This document shows, piece after piece, positions 26,268-34,192 of a DNA stretch of 45,515 nt (its first letter is position 1; every line of letters starts with the position of its first letter). The translations under genes were made by a program, and so were the position numbers. Under the pieces are notes generated by a model. That model was given only the letters and a program-made list of their open reading frames with translations. It was not told the origin of the DNA and did not search any database. The stretch comes from an uncultured Opitutia bacterium (lineage in GTDB: Bacteria; Verrucomicrobiota; Verrucomicrobiia; Opitutales; Opitutaceae): the NCBI GenBank assembly GCA_903872505.1, contig CAIQKV010000037.1, forward strand, positions 1 to 45,515, given 5' to 3'.

Positions 26268-26324
26268 GGCCGAGAAGAAAACCATCGGGCAACCGCGGCA
26301 GGTGACAACGGTAAAGCGCCGGGC
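26198..26324 (-). repeat. nagB start-region repeat, copy 2 (leader of heparinase-like gene)
   Basis: This is the second copy of the 127-base nagB start region, about 90 percent identical without gaps. Here it lies about 37 to 163 bases upstream of the heparinase-like start, in the same orientation as in nagB. The GGACCGG/CCGGTCC inverted repeat is kept. Differences fall in all three codon positions, so the copy does not look maintained as protein. Confidence 0.9.
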
Positions 26325-26325
26325 A

Positions 26326-26342
26326 AAAACCCGGCGGGTTTT
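26326..26342. terminator. Hairpin with T-runs on both strands upstream of the heparinase-like leader
   Basis: AAAACCC and GGGTTTT pair over 7 bp around GGC, and T-runs follow on either strand (GTTTTT on plus). It lies in the divergent gap between two gene starts, where a terminator is unexpected. It could insulate the two promoters or act as an attenuator if transcription of the heparinase-like gene starts further upstream. Confidence 0.35.
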
Positions 26343-26380
26343 GTTTTTGCGCAATCCCGCGCCACCTGCACGCTCCCGCC

Positions 26381-27286
26381 ATGCCCGCCCCCACGCGCAT
26401 CGTTGACTCCCACCAGCACGTCCGCTGGCACCAGCGCGACGAACACGGGCTCGTCGCCGACCTCGACGCCCACGGCATCGGCTACGCCTGGCTGCTCACC
26501 TGGCAGCTCGGCCCGGTCGAGCAGTCGCCGCAGCACGCTTCCTATCTCAACCCGGCGCTCACCCTGCCCGACGGCTCCCACCCGGGCATCCCGCTGTCCG
26601 AGCTGCTGGCCGTGCGCGAGATCTACCCCCGGCGCTTCGTCGTCGGCTACTGCCCGCACCCGCTCTGGCCCAGCGCCCCGCAGCTGCTGGAGGCCGCCCG
26701 CCACATGCACGACGTCCGCATCTGCGGCGAATGGAAGTTCCGCGTGCCGTTCGACGACCCGCGCTGCCTCGCGCTCTTCCACATGGCGGGAAAGTTGAAA
26801 CTTCCCGTGGTGCTGCACCTCGACGTGCAGTACCTGCCCGATCCCGCGACCGGCGCGCCCCACTATCAACCGCAATGGTACGGCGGCGACGTCGGCGCCC
26901 TCGACCGCGCGCTCACGGCGTGCCCCGAGACCACCTTCATCGGCCACGCGCCCGGTTTCTGGCGCGAGATCAGCGGCGATGCCGACACCAGCGCCAGCGC
27001 CTACCCGCACACCCCCGTGACGCCCGGCGGCCGGCTGCAGCCGCTGTTCGACCGGCATCCCAACCTCTCCGCCGACCTCTCGGCCGGCTCGGGCCGCAAC
27101 GCCCTTGCCCGCGACCCGGCCCACGCCGTGCAGTTCCTCACGCGCCACGCGGACCGGCTGCTGTTCGGCCGCGACTACTACGGCACCGAGCTGCACACGT
27201 TCCTGCAGACGCTCCCGCTCAGCGCCGACGTCGTGGAGAAAATTTACTGGCGCAACGCCGAAAAACTCGTCGCCCCGCCCAAATAA
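26381..27286 (+). CDS. Amidohydrolase-2 family metal-dependent hydrolase
   Basis: This 301-residue TIM-barrel protein starts with the HxH metal motif DSHQHVRW (H11, H13). Further metal or active-site residues are likely in VVLHLDVQ, FIGHAPGFW and LLFGRDYYG (catalytic aspartate). This amidohydrolase group includes lactonases, decarboxylases and hydrolases, for example sugar-acid lactonases. The substrate is not readable. It is cytoplasmic, with start ATG at 26381. It opens a plus-strand group with DUF1330, GH38 and SRPBCC genes and is divergent from the heparinase-like operon. Confidence 0.85.
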   Translation: MPAPTRIVDSHQHVRWHQRDEHGLVADLDAHGIGYAWLLTWQLGPVEQSPQHASYLNPALTLPDGSHPGIPLSELLAVREIYPRRFVVGYCPHPLWPSAPQLLEAARHMHDVRICGEWKFRVPFDDPRCLALFHMAGKLKLPVVLHLDVQYLPDPATGAPHYQPQWYGGDVGALDRALTACPETTFIGHAPGFWREISGDADTSASAYPHTPVTPGGRLQPLFDRHPNLSADLSAGSGRNALARDPAHAVQFLTRHADRLLFGRDYYGTELHTFLQTLPLSADVVEKIYWRNAEKLVAPPK

Positions 27287-27293
27287 CACTCCC

Positions 27294-27599
27294 ATGTCCG
27301 TTTACGCCGTCGCGCTCATCATGATCCACGACCGGACTGCTTATACCCAATACGAGGCCGGCTTCGCGGAGATTTTCAAACGTCACAAAGGCGAGCTGCT
27401 TTCAGTGGAAGAGTCGCCCCGAGTGATTGAGGGCGAATGGCCTTTCACCCGCACCGTGCTGCTGCGGTTCCCGTCAGACGCCGATTTTCGGGCCTGGTAC
27501 GACTCCCCGGCATACCAATCACTCGCGCTACATCGCCTGCGAGGCTCCTCCGCCCAGCTGGTCCTGATTTCCGGCCGCGACTCGCAGCCGCCGCGCTAG
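27294..27599 (+). CDS. DUF1330-like small protein
   Basis: This 101-residue protein has the ferredoxin-like alpha/beta pattern of DUF1330. YAVALIMIHDRTAYTQYEAGF is at the start, followed by ESPRVIEGEWPFTRTVLLRFPS, then DADFRAWYDSPAYQ and LHRLRGSSAQLVLISG. Dimeric proteins of this fold bind or modify small molecules, but DUF1330 has no established activity. The start is ATG at 27294, seven bases after the amidohydrolase stop, so the two are probably cotranscribed. Base composition is a little lower in GC than its neighbours. Confidence 0.82.
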   Translation: MSVYAVALIMIHDRTAYTQYEAGFAEIFKRHKGELLSVEESPRVIEGEWPFTRTVLLRFPSDADFRAWYDSPAYQSLALHRLRGSSAQLVLISGRDSQPPR

Positions 27600-27603
27600 A
27601 ATC

Positions 27604-27635
27604 ATGCTCCGCGCCTCTGCGGCTTTGCGTGACAC
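27604..27635. repeat. Dispersed repeat of GCGCCTCTGCGG/TTTGCGTGA type
   Basis: Bases GCTCCGCGCCTCTGCGGC followed by TTTGCGTGAC form a degenerate tandem with a period of about nine. It lies between the DUF1330 stop and the GH38 start. The GH38 reading frame is open through it, which would add 18 residues of repeat-derived sequence, so the real start is taken downstream. It is related to the repeats near 44-72 and 197-221. Confidence 0.4.
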
Positions 27636-27657
27636 CCTCCGAGCTCCCCTCCTTTCC

Positions 27658-30114
27658 ATGAAGAAATTCACGATCCACGTCATCCCCAACGCCCATCTCG
27701 ATCCCGTCTGGCTCTGGGATTTTCGCGAGGGCCTCAACGAGGGCGTGGCCACCTGCCGGACGATGCTCGACCTGCTGGACGCCGAGCTGGACCTCACCTT
27801 CATCCGCGGCGAGGCGGCGATCTACGAGCACGTGCGGCGCACCGACCCCGCGACGTTTGCGCACATCAAAAAGATGATCCGCACCGGCCGCTGGGAGGTC
27901 GTCGGCGGCACGTGGATCCAGCCCGACACCAACCTGCTCGAGAGCGAGGTCCTCTGCCGGCACTACGAGGTCGGCCTGCGCTATTTCCGGGAAAAACTCG
28001 GCGTGGCGGTGAAGAGCGGCTGGCAGGCCGACTCCTTCGGCCACACCGCCGGCCTGCCCGACGTGCTCGCCGCGGGCGGGCTGGAGAATTTCGCGTTCAC
28101 CCGTCCCAACCGGGAGGATTTCATCATCAAGACCCCCGCGTTCTGGTGGCACGGCCGCGGCGGCGCGAAGATCCTGGGTTACCGCGCGCCCATCGGCTGG
28201 TACGGCTGCGAGCGCGACGAGGTCACCCGCCGCTTCGACGAACTGGTGCCGTACGCGAAAAAATCGACCCTCCGCAACATCGGCATGTTCGTCGGGCTCG
28301 GGAACCACGGCGGCGGCCCGAGCCGCCGGATCGTGGCCGACATCAAGCAATGGGCCGCGGCGCACCCGGACTTCGAGGTGCGCTTCGGCGGGCTAAACAG
28401 CCTCTTCGCCGCCCTCCGTCGCGAAGTGGCCGCGCCCGGCGGGCCAAGGATCGCCGACGTGCACGGCGAGATGAACTACTGCCAGCGCGGGTGCTACTCC
28501 GCCGTCGCGCGCTTCAAGCACGGCTACCGGCGCGCCGAGCACGAGCTGCTGCGCGGCGAGCGCACGACCGCGCTGCTGGCGCACGCCGGGATCGCCCCGG
28601 CGACGGATCTTTCCCGGCCGTGGGAATCCGTTCTCTTCAACTCGTTCCACGACATCCTTCCCGGCTCGAGCATCGAGCGCGCCTTCGATGAACAGATCGA
28701 CGAGGTCGGCGGCGCGCGTCACGCGGTGCGCCACCAGACTTTCCAAGCCCTCAACCACCTCGTGGGCCGCGTCCGCATCGCCCTGCCCGCCGTCGGCCGC
28801 GATCACCCGAAGGCCGTGCCCTTCCTTGTCTGGAACCCCCACCTGCGCCCCGTGCGGACGTTTGTCGAGATCGAGGCCTGCCTCGATCACCGGCCAATCG
28901 CCCAGTATCAGAACCGCGCCGAAAAACTGCCGCTCGAGGTGCGGGTCGGCGGAAAACGCGCCGCGTTCCAAGTCATCGAGACCGAGCACGAGTCCTTCGG
29001 CGACCTCGCCTGGCGCAAGCGCGTGGTCGTGCCGATCACCCTCCCCGCCGCCGGCTGGAATCTCGCGACGGTCGGCTGGGTCGAGGGCTCCCAGTCGCCC
29101 GCCCTGCCCCGCACCGCCACCGGACGCGGCACGTCGATCCGCAACGACTTCTACCAAGTCTCCGCCAAGCCCGGCGCGGGCGGCATCTCGGTCCGGCATC
29201 GCGGCCGTTCCCTCTTCGGCGCGCGCGGGCTGCAGCTCAGCACACTCGCCGACAACTGGGGCTCGTGGGGTTCCATGAACGAGTCCGCGCCAGGTGTCCG
29301 GCTCACCGAGGAAATCGGCCGCTGGAAGATCGCGCGCGTCGCCGTGACCGAGAGCGGGCCGCTCCGCGCCGCCCTCGTCGTGCGGCTCACGACCAATCGT
29401 GCGCATGCCGACCTGACCCTGCGGCTCACCGCCGGTGTCGAGGAGGTCGCGATCGAGGCCCGCGTCTTCACCGACCTCGAGGCCGCACGCATCAAGCTCG
29501 TGCTCCCCAGCGCCCGCACCGTCGAGTGCGAGGTCCCCGTTGAGCGCGTGAAACGCTCGATCGAGGGCGAGATCCCCGTGCTGCGCTGGCTGAAGGCTCG
29601 CAACGGCAGCAAGGGCTTTTCCCTCGTGAGCGATGTGCTCGCCAACTACGACCTCGAGGGCGGCGACCTGCGCGTCACGCTCGCCCGCGCCACGCGCTAC
29701 GCCCGCGCCGAAAACCTCGACCAATCCAAGGCCTGGTGGCGCCCGGCCACCGACCGCGGCGAGCTCCGCGAGAAACTCACGCTGCTCCCGCTCTCCGCCC
29801 CCGTCGTCGAGGCGGCCGAGCTGCTGAGCCAGCCGCCGCTCATCACGATGGCCTGGGAAAACCGCACCGGCACCCTTCCGACCTCGGGCTCGCTCGCCGC
29901 GCTCACGTCCCCCGACGTGCAACTGCTCGCTCTCAAGTCCGGCCCCAACGGACGCGGCCTCGAGTTGCGCGTGAAAAGCTACGCCAAATCGCCCCGCCGG
30001 CCCGTGCTCCGCCTCGGCCGGAAAACCATCCGTCTCGGACCCGTCTCACCCGGCGGAGTCGCGACTTTCCGCGTCACCGGCGCTGCCGCCCGCCGGATCA
30101 TGCTAGGCCGCTGA
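27658..30114 (+). CDS. Alpha-mannosidase, glycoside hydrolase family 38
   Basis: This 818-residue GH38 retaining alpha-mannosidase is zinc-dependent. The zinc-binding NAHLDPVWLW motif gives H13 and D15. The nucleophile is D125 in WQADSFGHT. The helical domain carries FNSFHDILPGSSIE, and the C-terminal half is the beta-sandwich region of the family. No signal peptide is present, so it should act in the cytoplasm on imported mannosides. The start ATG at 27658 is preferred; an upstream ATG at 27604 would translate a dispersed repeat. It lies 58 bases after DUF1330 and 14 before the SRPBCC gene on the same strand. Confidence 0.93.
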   Translation: MKKFTIHVIPNAHLDPVWLWDFREGLNEGVATCRTMLDLLDAELDLTFIRGEAAIYEHVRRTDPATFAHIKKMIRTGRWEVVGGTWIQPDTNLLESEVLCRHYEVGLRYFREKLGVAVKSGWQADSFGHTAGLPDVLAAGGLENFAFTRPNREDFIIKTPAFWWHGRGGAKILGYRAPIGWYGCERDEVTRRFDELVPYAKKSTLRNIGMFVGLGNHGGGPSRRIVADIKQWAAAHPDFEVRFGGLNSLFAALRREVAAPGGPRIADVHGEMNYCQRGCYSAVARFKHGYRRAEHELLRGERTTALLAHAGIAPATDLSRPWESVLFNSFHDILPGSSIERAFDEQIDEVGGARHAVRHQTFQALNHLVGRVRIALPAVGRDHPKAVPFLVWNPHLRPVRTFVEIEACLDHRPIAQYQNRAEKLPLEVRVGGKRAAFQVIETEHESFGDLAWRKRVVVPITLPAAGWNLATVGWVEGSQSPALPRTATGRGTSIRNDFYQVSAKPGAGGISVRHRGRSLFGARGLQLSTLADNWGSWGSMNESAPGVRLTEEIGRWKIARVAVTESGPLRAALVVRLTTNRAHADLTLRLTAGVEEVAIEARVFTDLEAARIKLVLPSARTVECEVPVERVKRSIEGEIPVLRWLKARNGSKGFSLVSDVLANYDLEGGDLRVTLARATRYARAENLDQSKAWWRPATDRGELREKLTLLPLSAPVVEAAELLSQPPLITMAWENRTGTLPTSGSLAALTSPDVQLLALKSGPNGRGLELRVKSYAKSPRRPVLRLGRKTIRLGPVSPGGVATFRVTGAAARRIMLGR

Positions 30115-30128
30115 CGATTGGTTCCATC

Positions 30129-30587
30129 ATGCCTCGGATTGAGATCATCACGTTCATCGCCGCCCCCATTGAGCGGGTCTTCGATCTCGCACGGAGCATC
30201 GACGCGCATGCGGCCAGCCAGATCCGGCACGAGGAAAAAGCCGTGGCCGGTCGAATCTCTGGGTTGATTGAGGAGGGCGAGGAGGTCACTTGGGAGGCAA
30301 TCCACTTCGGTATGCGCCAGCGCCTGACCAGTCGGATCGTGGCGATGCGGCGTCCAACGTATTTCCGGGACAGCATGGTGCGCGGAGCCTTCAAAAGGAT
30401 TGATCACGATCACCTGTTTGAAATCGCGCCGAACGGCACCTTGATGAAAGACGTCTTCGAATTCGAATCGCCGCTTGGCTTGCTGGGTAAGTTGGCTGAC
30501 TGGCTTGTCATCGCGCGCTATTTGCACCGGCTGCTCGAAGAACGAAACCAAGTGTTGAAGCAGCTCGCGGAATCGCCGCAAACATAG
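30129..30587 (+). CDS. SRPBCC (START/polyketide-cyclase-like) family protein
   Basis: This 152-residue helix-grip-fold protein has a typical SRPBCC start, EIITFIAAPIERVFDLARSID. The central GEEVTWEAIHFGMRQRLTSRI and the C-terminal helix WLVIARYLHRLLEERNQVLK also fit. SRPBCC proteins bind hydrophobic ligands; cell-envelope or cofactor roles are known for some. The ligand here is unknown. The start is ATG at 30129, 14 bases after the GH38 stop. Base composition is less GC-rich than GH38. It is convergent with the heparinase-like gene on the minus strand. Confidence 0.82.
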   Translation: MPRIEIITFIAAPIERVFDLARSIDAHAASQIRHEEKAVAGRISGLIEEGEEVTWEAIHFGMRQRLTSRIVAMRRPTYFRDSMVRGAFKRIDHDHLFEIAPNGTLMKDVFEFESPLGLLGKLADWLVIARYLHRLLEERNQVLKQLAESPQT

Positions 30588-30611
30588 AGGCGTAGACTCG
30601 TCTCACCGGCA

Positions 30612-32813
30612 TCAGGCGTCCCGCCACGCCAGCTCCCACTTGAATACCGCGCGGGCGGTGTGCCGCGCGACCACGATCTCCGTGCCCACGGCGCCCTCGT
30701 GCGGATACGCAGCGACGAATTGTTCCGGCTGCACGTGAATCGTGGTGCCGGCGGCGGATGCGACGCTCAACCGCGCGGCACAACCCGGCCCACGCAAGGT
30801 GAATCCTGCGCCGCGCGCACTGACCTTCGCCCAGGTGTGCCAGTGCCAGGCAATCTCCTCCGGGCGCGCAAGCTCTACCGTGTCCACGCCGCGCAACGAG
30901 CCATCCGCGGCGATCGTCACCACGCGGGTGTGCCGCCGCACGCCGAGATGCGGCAGATACGCCGCCTCCAGCTCGGTGCGAATCGTCACGCTCTTCCCCT
31001 GCACGATCACCCGCGGTTCCGGCGGGATGAAGTTCTCCGCCAGATAATCCGGATACCACACGCAGCCGTCGCCCACCTGTCCACGGCCATCGATGGTGAT
31101 GAGATTGTGCAGCGCCGTGTCCCGCCGGTAGAGCGGACCCGGTCCGCTCCCCACAAATGTGCCGCCGCGCCACACCAGCACCGCACCGTTGCACGGGTCG
31201 GAGTGACCGTAGCCGCCCACCTCCCCCGCGGCGCGGCGTTGCCGGCCGAGCGGCGCCCCAGACCGCAGGGTGACCAGCGTGTCGCCCCGCCGCACAAACA
31301 CCTGCCCGCCGTCGGGAAAGGCCGTGACGCCCTCGCCGGCTGCTCGTGCCTTCCGGCTGACGTCGTGCCACAACAGCTCATAGATGCGCCGGCGCGGCGG
31401 CGCATGCCGGTGGTCGGTGTTTTTGGGCGATTGCGTCAGCAAGCGCTCGCCGAGCGCCTGCGCCTCCGCCGAACCGGTGCGGTGCGCGATGAGCAGATGA
31501 CACCAACTGTCGCCCGTCACGCGGTACTGCGGGTCGCCAAAGGTCACGCCCTGCCGGTCGTCGGGCGAGGTCGCCGCCGCGCGAAACCGTGACGCCGCGG
31601 CAAAATACGGCGTGGCCCGCCACAGGTCCTCGCCAGTGCATTGCCGGAACAGCTCGAGCCAGCGCAGCAGGAAACCGTGCTCGTAGATCCACAGGTTGAG
31701 TCCGTGCGGGAAAAATCCGTCCGCCGGCAGCATGGCCAGCACGCGCGTCAGCGCCCCGCGCAACTCCGCCGCCCAGGTCGGCGCCGCCGGATGCTCGTCC
31801 CAGAACAGGAACGAGAAGGCCAGCAGCCCGAGCCCGCACCCGAGGTAATGCGCCTGCGCGTAGTCGCGTCGCGCCGGGTTCAGGTGTTTTCGGCAGATGG
31901 CGGCGATTTTCCACAGCCGCTTTTTTGCCCGGGTCCGCTGCGCCGGGGAGAGTGTCGGCTGCAACCAGTCGTAGGCCGCACAGAGCACGTAGAGCACCTC
32001 GCCGCTCTGCGTGTCGATGCCCAGCGGCCCGAAGTCCGGCCGCGCGGTCTCGCGCAGGTAGGCAAAAAAAGTGCGTTGCGCCCACGCCGCCGTTTTTCGG
32101 GCTGGTCGCAGCAGCGCGCAGCCCGCCGCGATGAGCGTCCGGTCCGCCCCGGTCATCCGCTCGGGCCCCGGCAGCACCTTGCCCTCGGGTGTGGTCTGGT
32201 AGCGCAAACCCCACGATGACTTCACCAGCGCCTGGATTCGCCGCCAGTGCGGCGCCCGCGGGCCGCGCAGCTGCGCACGCAACGCGGCCAGTTCCGGGCC
32301 GGCGACCACCAGCCGCGGATGCATGCCGCGCAACCCCGGACGCAGCTTCACCGGCTGTGCGAGGGCGCGGGCCGGCATGTTGGCCAACACTTGCGCGCGG
32401 ATCGGCCGAAGGCGCCGATCGGGTGAAAACAACTTCACGGTGGGACCCAGCCCGTGCTCGCAGGCGAAAGTCACCCGGAGTTCGCCGGTGATTTCTTCGT
32501 CACCCCGGAAATAGTATTTGCCGGCGACCTCCCCGCCGCCGGTGAGCAGCCGCAGCCCGGGCAGCTCGGGAATTCCGCGCCAGCCGGGCCACGGGCCGAC
32601 CCGCATCCCCGGCGGCTTTTCCGCATAAACCGTATTCAGAAAGGTCGGCGGCAGTCCCGGCGCCCGGAGCCGCGCGAACCGGCAGAATTTTTCCAGGTAA
32701 CCCGGCGGCAGGGCCAGCCCGACCTCGACCAGCACCGCCCGGCGCACCGGCCGGCCGGTCTTCGCCCGAAATTCACCGGCGCCAGATTTCCGAAAAATGA
32801 GGGTCCGGGCCAT
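30612..32813 (-). CDS. DUF4962/heparinase II/III-like polysaccharide lyase
   Basis: This 733-residue protein has an N-terminal DUF4962-like beta region to about residue 170 and a central alpha/alpha toroid (NPARRDYAQAHYLGCGLGLLA; GLNLWIYEHGFLLRWLELF). The C-terminal heparinase II/III sandwich contains GYGHSDPCNGAVLVWRGGTF and ALHNLITIDGRGQVGDG. Related lyases (PL15, PL17 and neighbours) cleave alginate, heparin or other uronate polymers. No signal peptide is seen. It is the last gene of the seven-gene ABC-transporter unit, with its ATG two bases after the stop of the upstream gene. The fold is clear; the substrate is not. Confidence 0.82.
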   Translation of the reverse strand: MARTLIFRKSGAGEFRAKTGRPVRRAVLVEVGLALPPGYLEKFCRFARLRAPGLPPTFLNTVYAEKPPGMRVGPWPGWRGIPELPGLRLLTGGGEVAGKYYFRGDEEITGELRVTFACEHGLGPTVKLFSPDRRLRPIRAQVLANMPARALAQPVKLRPGLRGMHPRLVVAGPELAALRAQLRGPRAPHWRRIQALVKSSWGLRYQTTPEGKVLPGPERMTGADRTLIAAGCALLRPARKTAAWAQRTFFAYLRETARPDFGPLGIDTQSGEVLYVLCAAYDWLQPTLSPAQRTRAKKRLWKIAAICRKHLNPARRDYAQAHYLGCGLGLLAFSFLFWDEHPAAPTWAAELRGALTRVLAMLPADGFFPHGLNLWIYEHGFLLRWLELFRQCTGEDLWRATPYFAAASRFRAAATSPDDRQGVTFGDPQYRVTGDSWCHLLIAHRTGSAEAQALGERLLTQSPKNTDHRHAPPRRRIYELLWHDVSRKARAAGEGVTAFPDGGQVFVRRGDTLVTLRSGAPLGRQRRAAGEVGGYGHSDPCNGAVLVWRGGTFVGSGPGPLYRRDTALHNLITIDGRGQVGDGCVWYPDYLAENFIPPEPRVIVQGKSVTIRTELEAAYLPHLGVRRHTRVVTIAADGSLRGVDTVELARPEEIAWHWHTWAKVSARGAGFTLRGPGCAARLSVASAAGTTIHVQPEQFVAAYPHEGAVGTEIVVARHTARAVFKWELAWRDA

Positions 32814-32815
32814 GG

Positions 32816-34192
32816 TCAGGACAGGCGCTTCAATTCGACGTCGTCAAACCACACGCGACCCGTGCCGTCGAGTTCGAGCACCAGGTGCACGCGGTCCGGC
32901 GCAGGCGCCAGCCGCGGGGTCTCGACGTGCAGTTCATCCCAATCCCGGTCCCCGCTACGGAGCCAGGCGCTGGCAAAAACCTCGTAGCCCGCCACATCAA
33001 ACATGCTGCCGCGTCCCGCGCGGTGCACGCGCAGCGCGATCCGCATCCGCCCGCGCACGCCGCGTATCCGGACCTTGGCGGTGAGCCGCAACTTACCGCC
33101 GCGCCGGAACGCCGGTTCGCCGAACGCCGGCCCGAGCGTCGTCGCCTGCCAGGCGGAGCGCGCCGCCGCGCGATGCCGGAGCCGCAGCGAATACCGGTCG
33201 CCGCAGCCGACGCGGGTGTCGCGGGCAAACTCGACAGTGCGCGGGTTGCCCCGCGTGACCGCCTGCTGCCACGGCCATGCGGTGTTGCGGTCGATCTCCG
33301 TGCTCCGGAACGTGGCGCGAAAATTGTGGCGGCTTCCGGTGTAGACGGGCGTGTCCGCCGCCGCACCCGGCGAGCGCAGGACGGCGCGCCGCCGCAGCCG
33401 CCCGGCCTCCACCCGGCCCAGCACACCGAGCGAGTAGTCGGCCGTGCGCACCGTGCCCGGCGGGAGCACTACCGCTTTGCCGCCGCACCCGGCGCGAAGC
33501 CCGAAGTGCGTGTCCCACATGTAGGCGCAGATGCCGGCCTCGGCCCGCGTCCCTCTGCCCAGCGTGATCACCGGATTCTCGTCCTCCGTCACCCACGCAA
33601 ACCGGTCGCCCGGACCCAGCCTCAGCCGCTGCTTGTCGGGACTCTCGAGATGGTGATGGGCGATCGCTTCCACCCGCGCGCCGCGCTGCACCAGGCACGA
33701 CTGATACCGCTTCGGCGCCCGCCCGGTCGGCGAGAACACGCCCGCGGGCCAGAGTGTGCAGAACGCCAGTTCGCCATGGTCCGGTTGCGGCGTCACCCGC
33801 CAGCCGGGTCCGGGCGGAATCTCCAGCCGCGCCGACACCTCCACCGTGACGCGCCCGCGGGCATCGGCCCGGAACGTCACCGCATAATCGCTGAATGCGC
33901 AGGACGAGCGCGTGGCGCCCGTCGCCCGCAGTCGCAGCCAGCCCGGCCCGGTCTCCGGCTCACCGAGCCGGAGATGCGAGTCCAGGCTCCGTTCGGGGTC
34001 CTGATGGTTGGCGTATTGCCGCCAGTACAGCGGCACGCCCACGTCCCGCCCGACCAGCGCGGGCGCACCGGGCACGGGGAAAAAATCCACCAGCGCCAGT
34101 CTCCGCACCTCCGCCACCCGCCGGCCGCCCAACCGGATGCGCCCGCCGTCGCGGGCGGTGCGCGCAAAGGAAAATGTCGGCGCGCTGCTCAT
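32816..34192 (-). CDS. Unknown beta-rich protein with C-terminal carbohydrate-binding-like domain
   Basis: This 458-residue protein belongs to no family I recognise. The N-terminal two thirds are beta-rich, with PRs such as VPLYWRQYANHQDPERSLD, WRVTPQPDHGELAFCTLWPA and AGICAYMWDTHFGLRAG; the pattern suggests a large beta-sandwich acting on a sugar. The C terminus (DWDELHVETPRLAPAPDRVH and GRVWFDDVELKRLS) resembles jelly-roll carbohydrate-binding modules. There is no signal peptide. Its ATG overlaps the stop of the solute-binding protein gene in ATGA. Together with the lyase gene downstream it probably handles the oligosaccharide imported by this ABC system. Confidence 0.7.
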   Translation of the reverse strand: MSSAPTFSFARTARDGGRIRLGGRRVAEVRRLALVDFFPVPGAPALVGRDVGVPLYWRQYANHQDPERSLDSHLRLGEPETGPGWLRLRATGATRSSCAFSDYAVTFRADARGRVTVEVSARLEIPPGPGWRVTPQPDHGELAFCTLWPAGVFSPTGRAPKRYQSCLVQRGARVEAIAHHHLESPDKQRLRLGPGDRFAWVTEDENPVITLGRGTRAEAGICAYMWDTHFGLRAGCGGKAVVLPPGTVRTADYSLGVLGRVEAGRLRRRAVLRSPGAAADTPVYTGSRHNFRATFRSTEIDRNTAWPWQQAVTRGNPRTVEFARDTRVGCGDRYSLRLRHRAAARSAWQATTLGPAFGEPAFRRGGKLRLTAKVRIRGVRGRMRIALRVHRAGRGSMFDVAGYEVFASAWLRSGDRDWDELHVETPRLAPAPDRVHLVLELDGTGRVWFDDVELKRLS

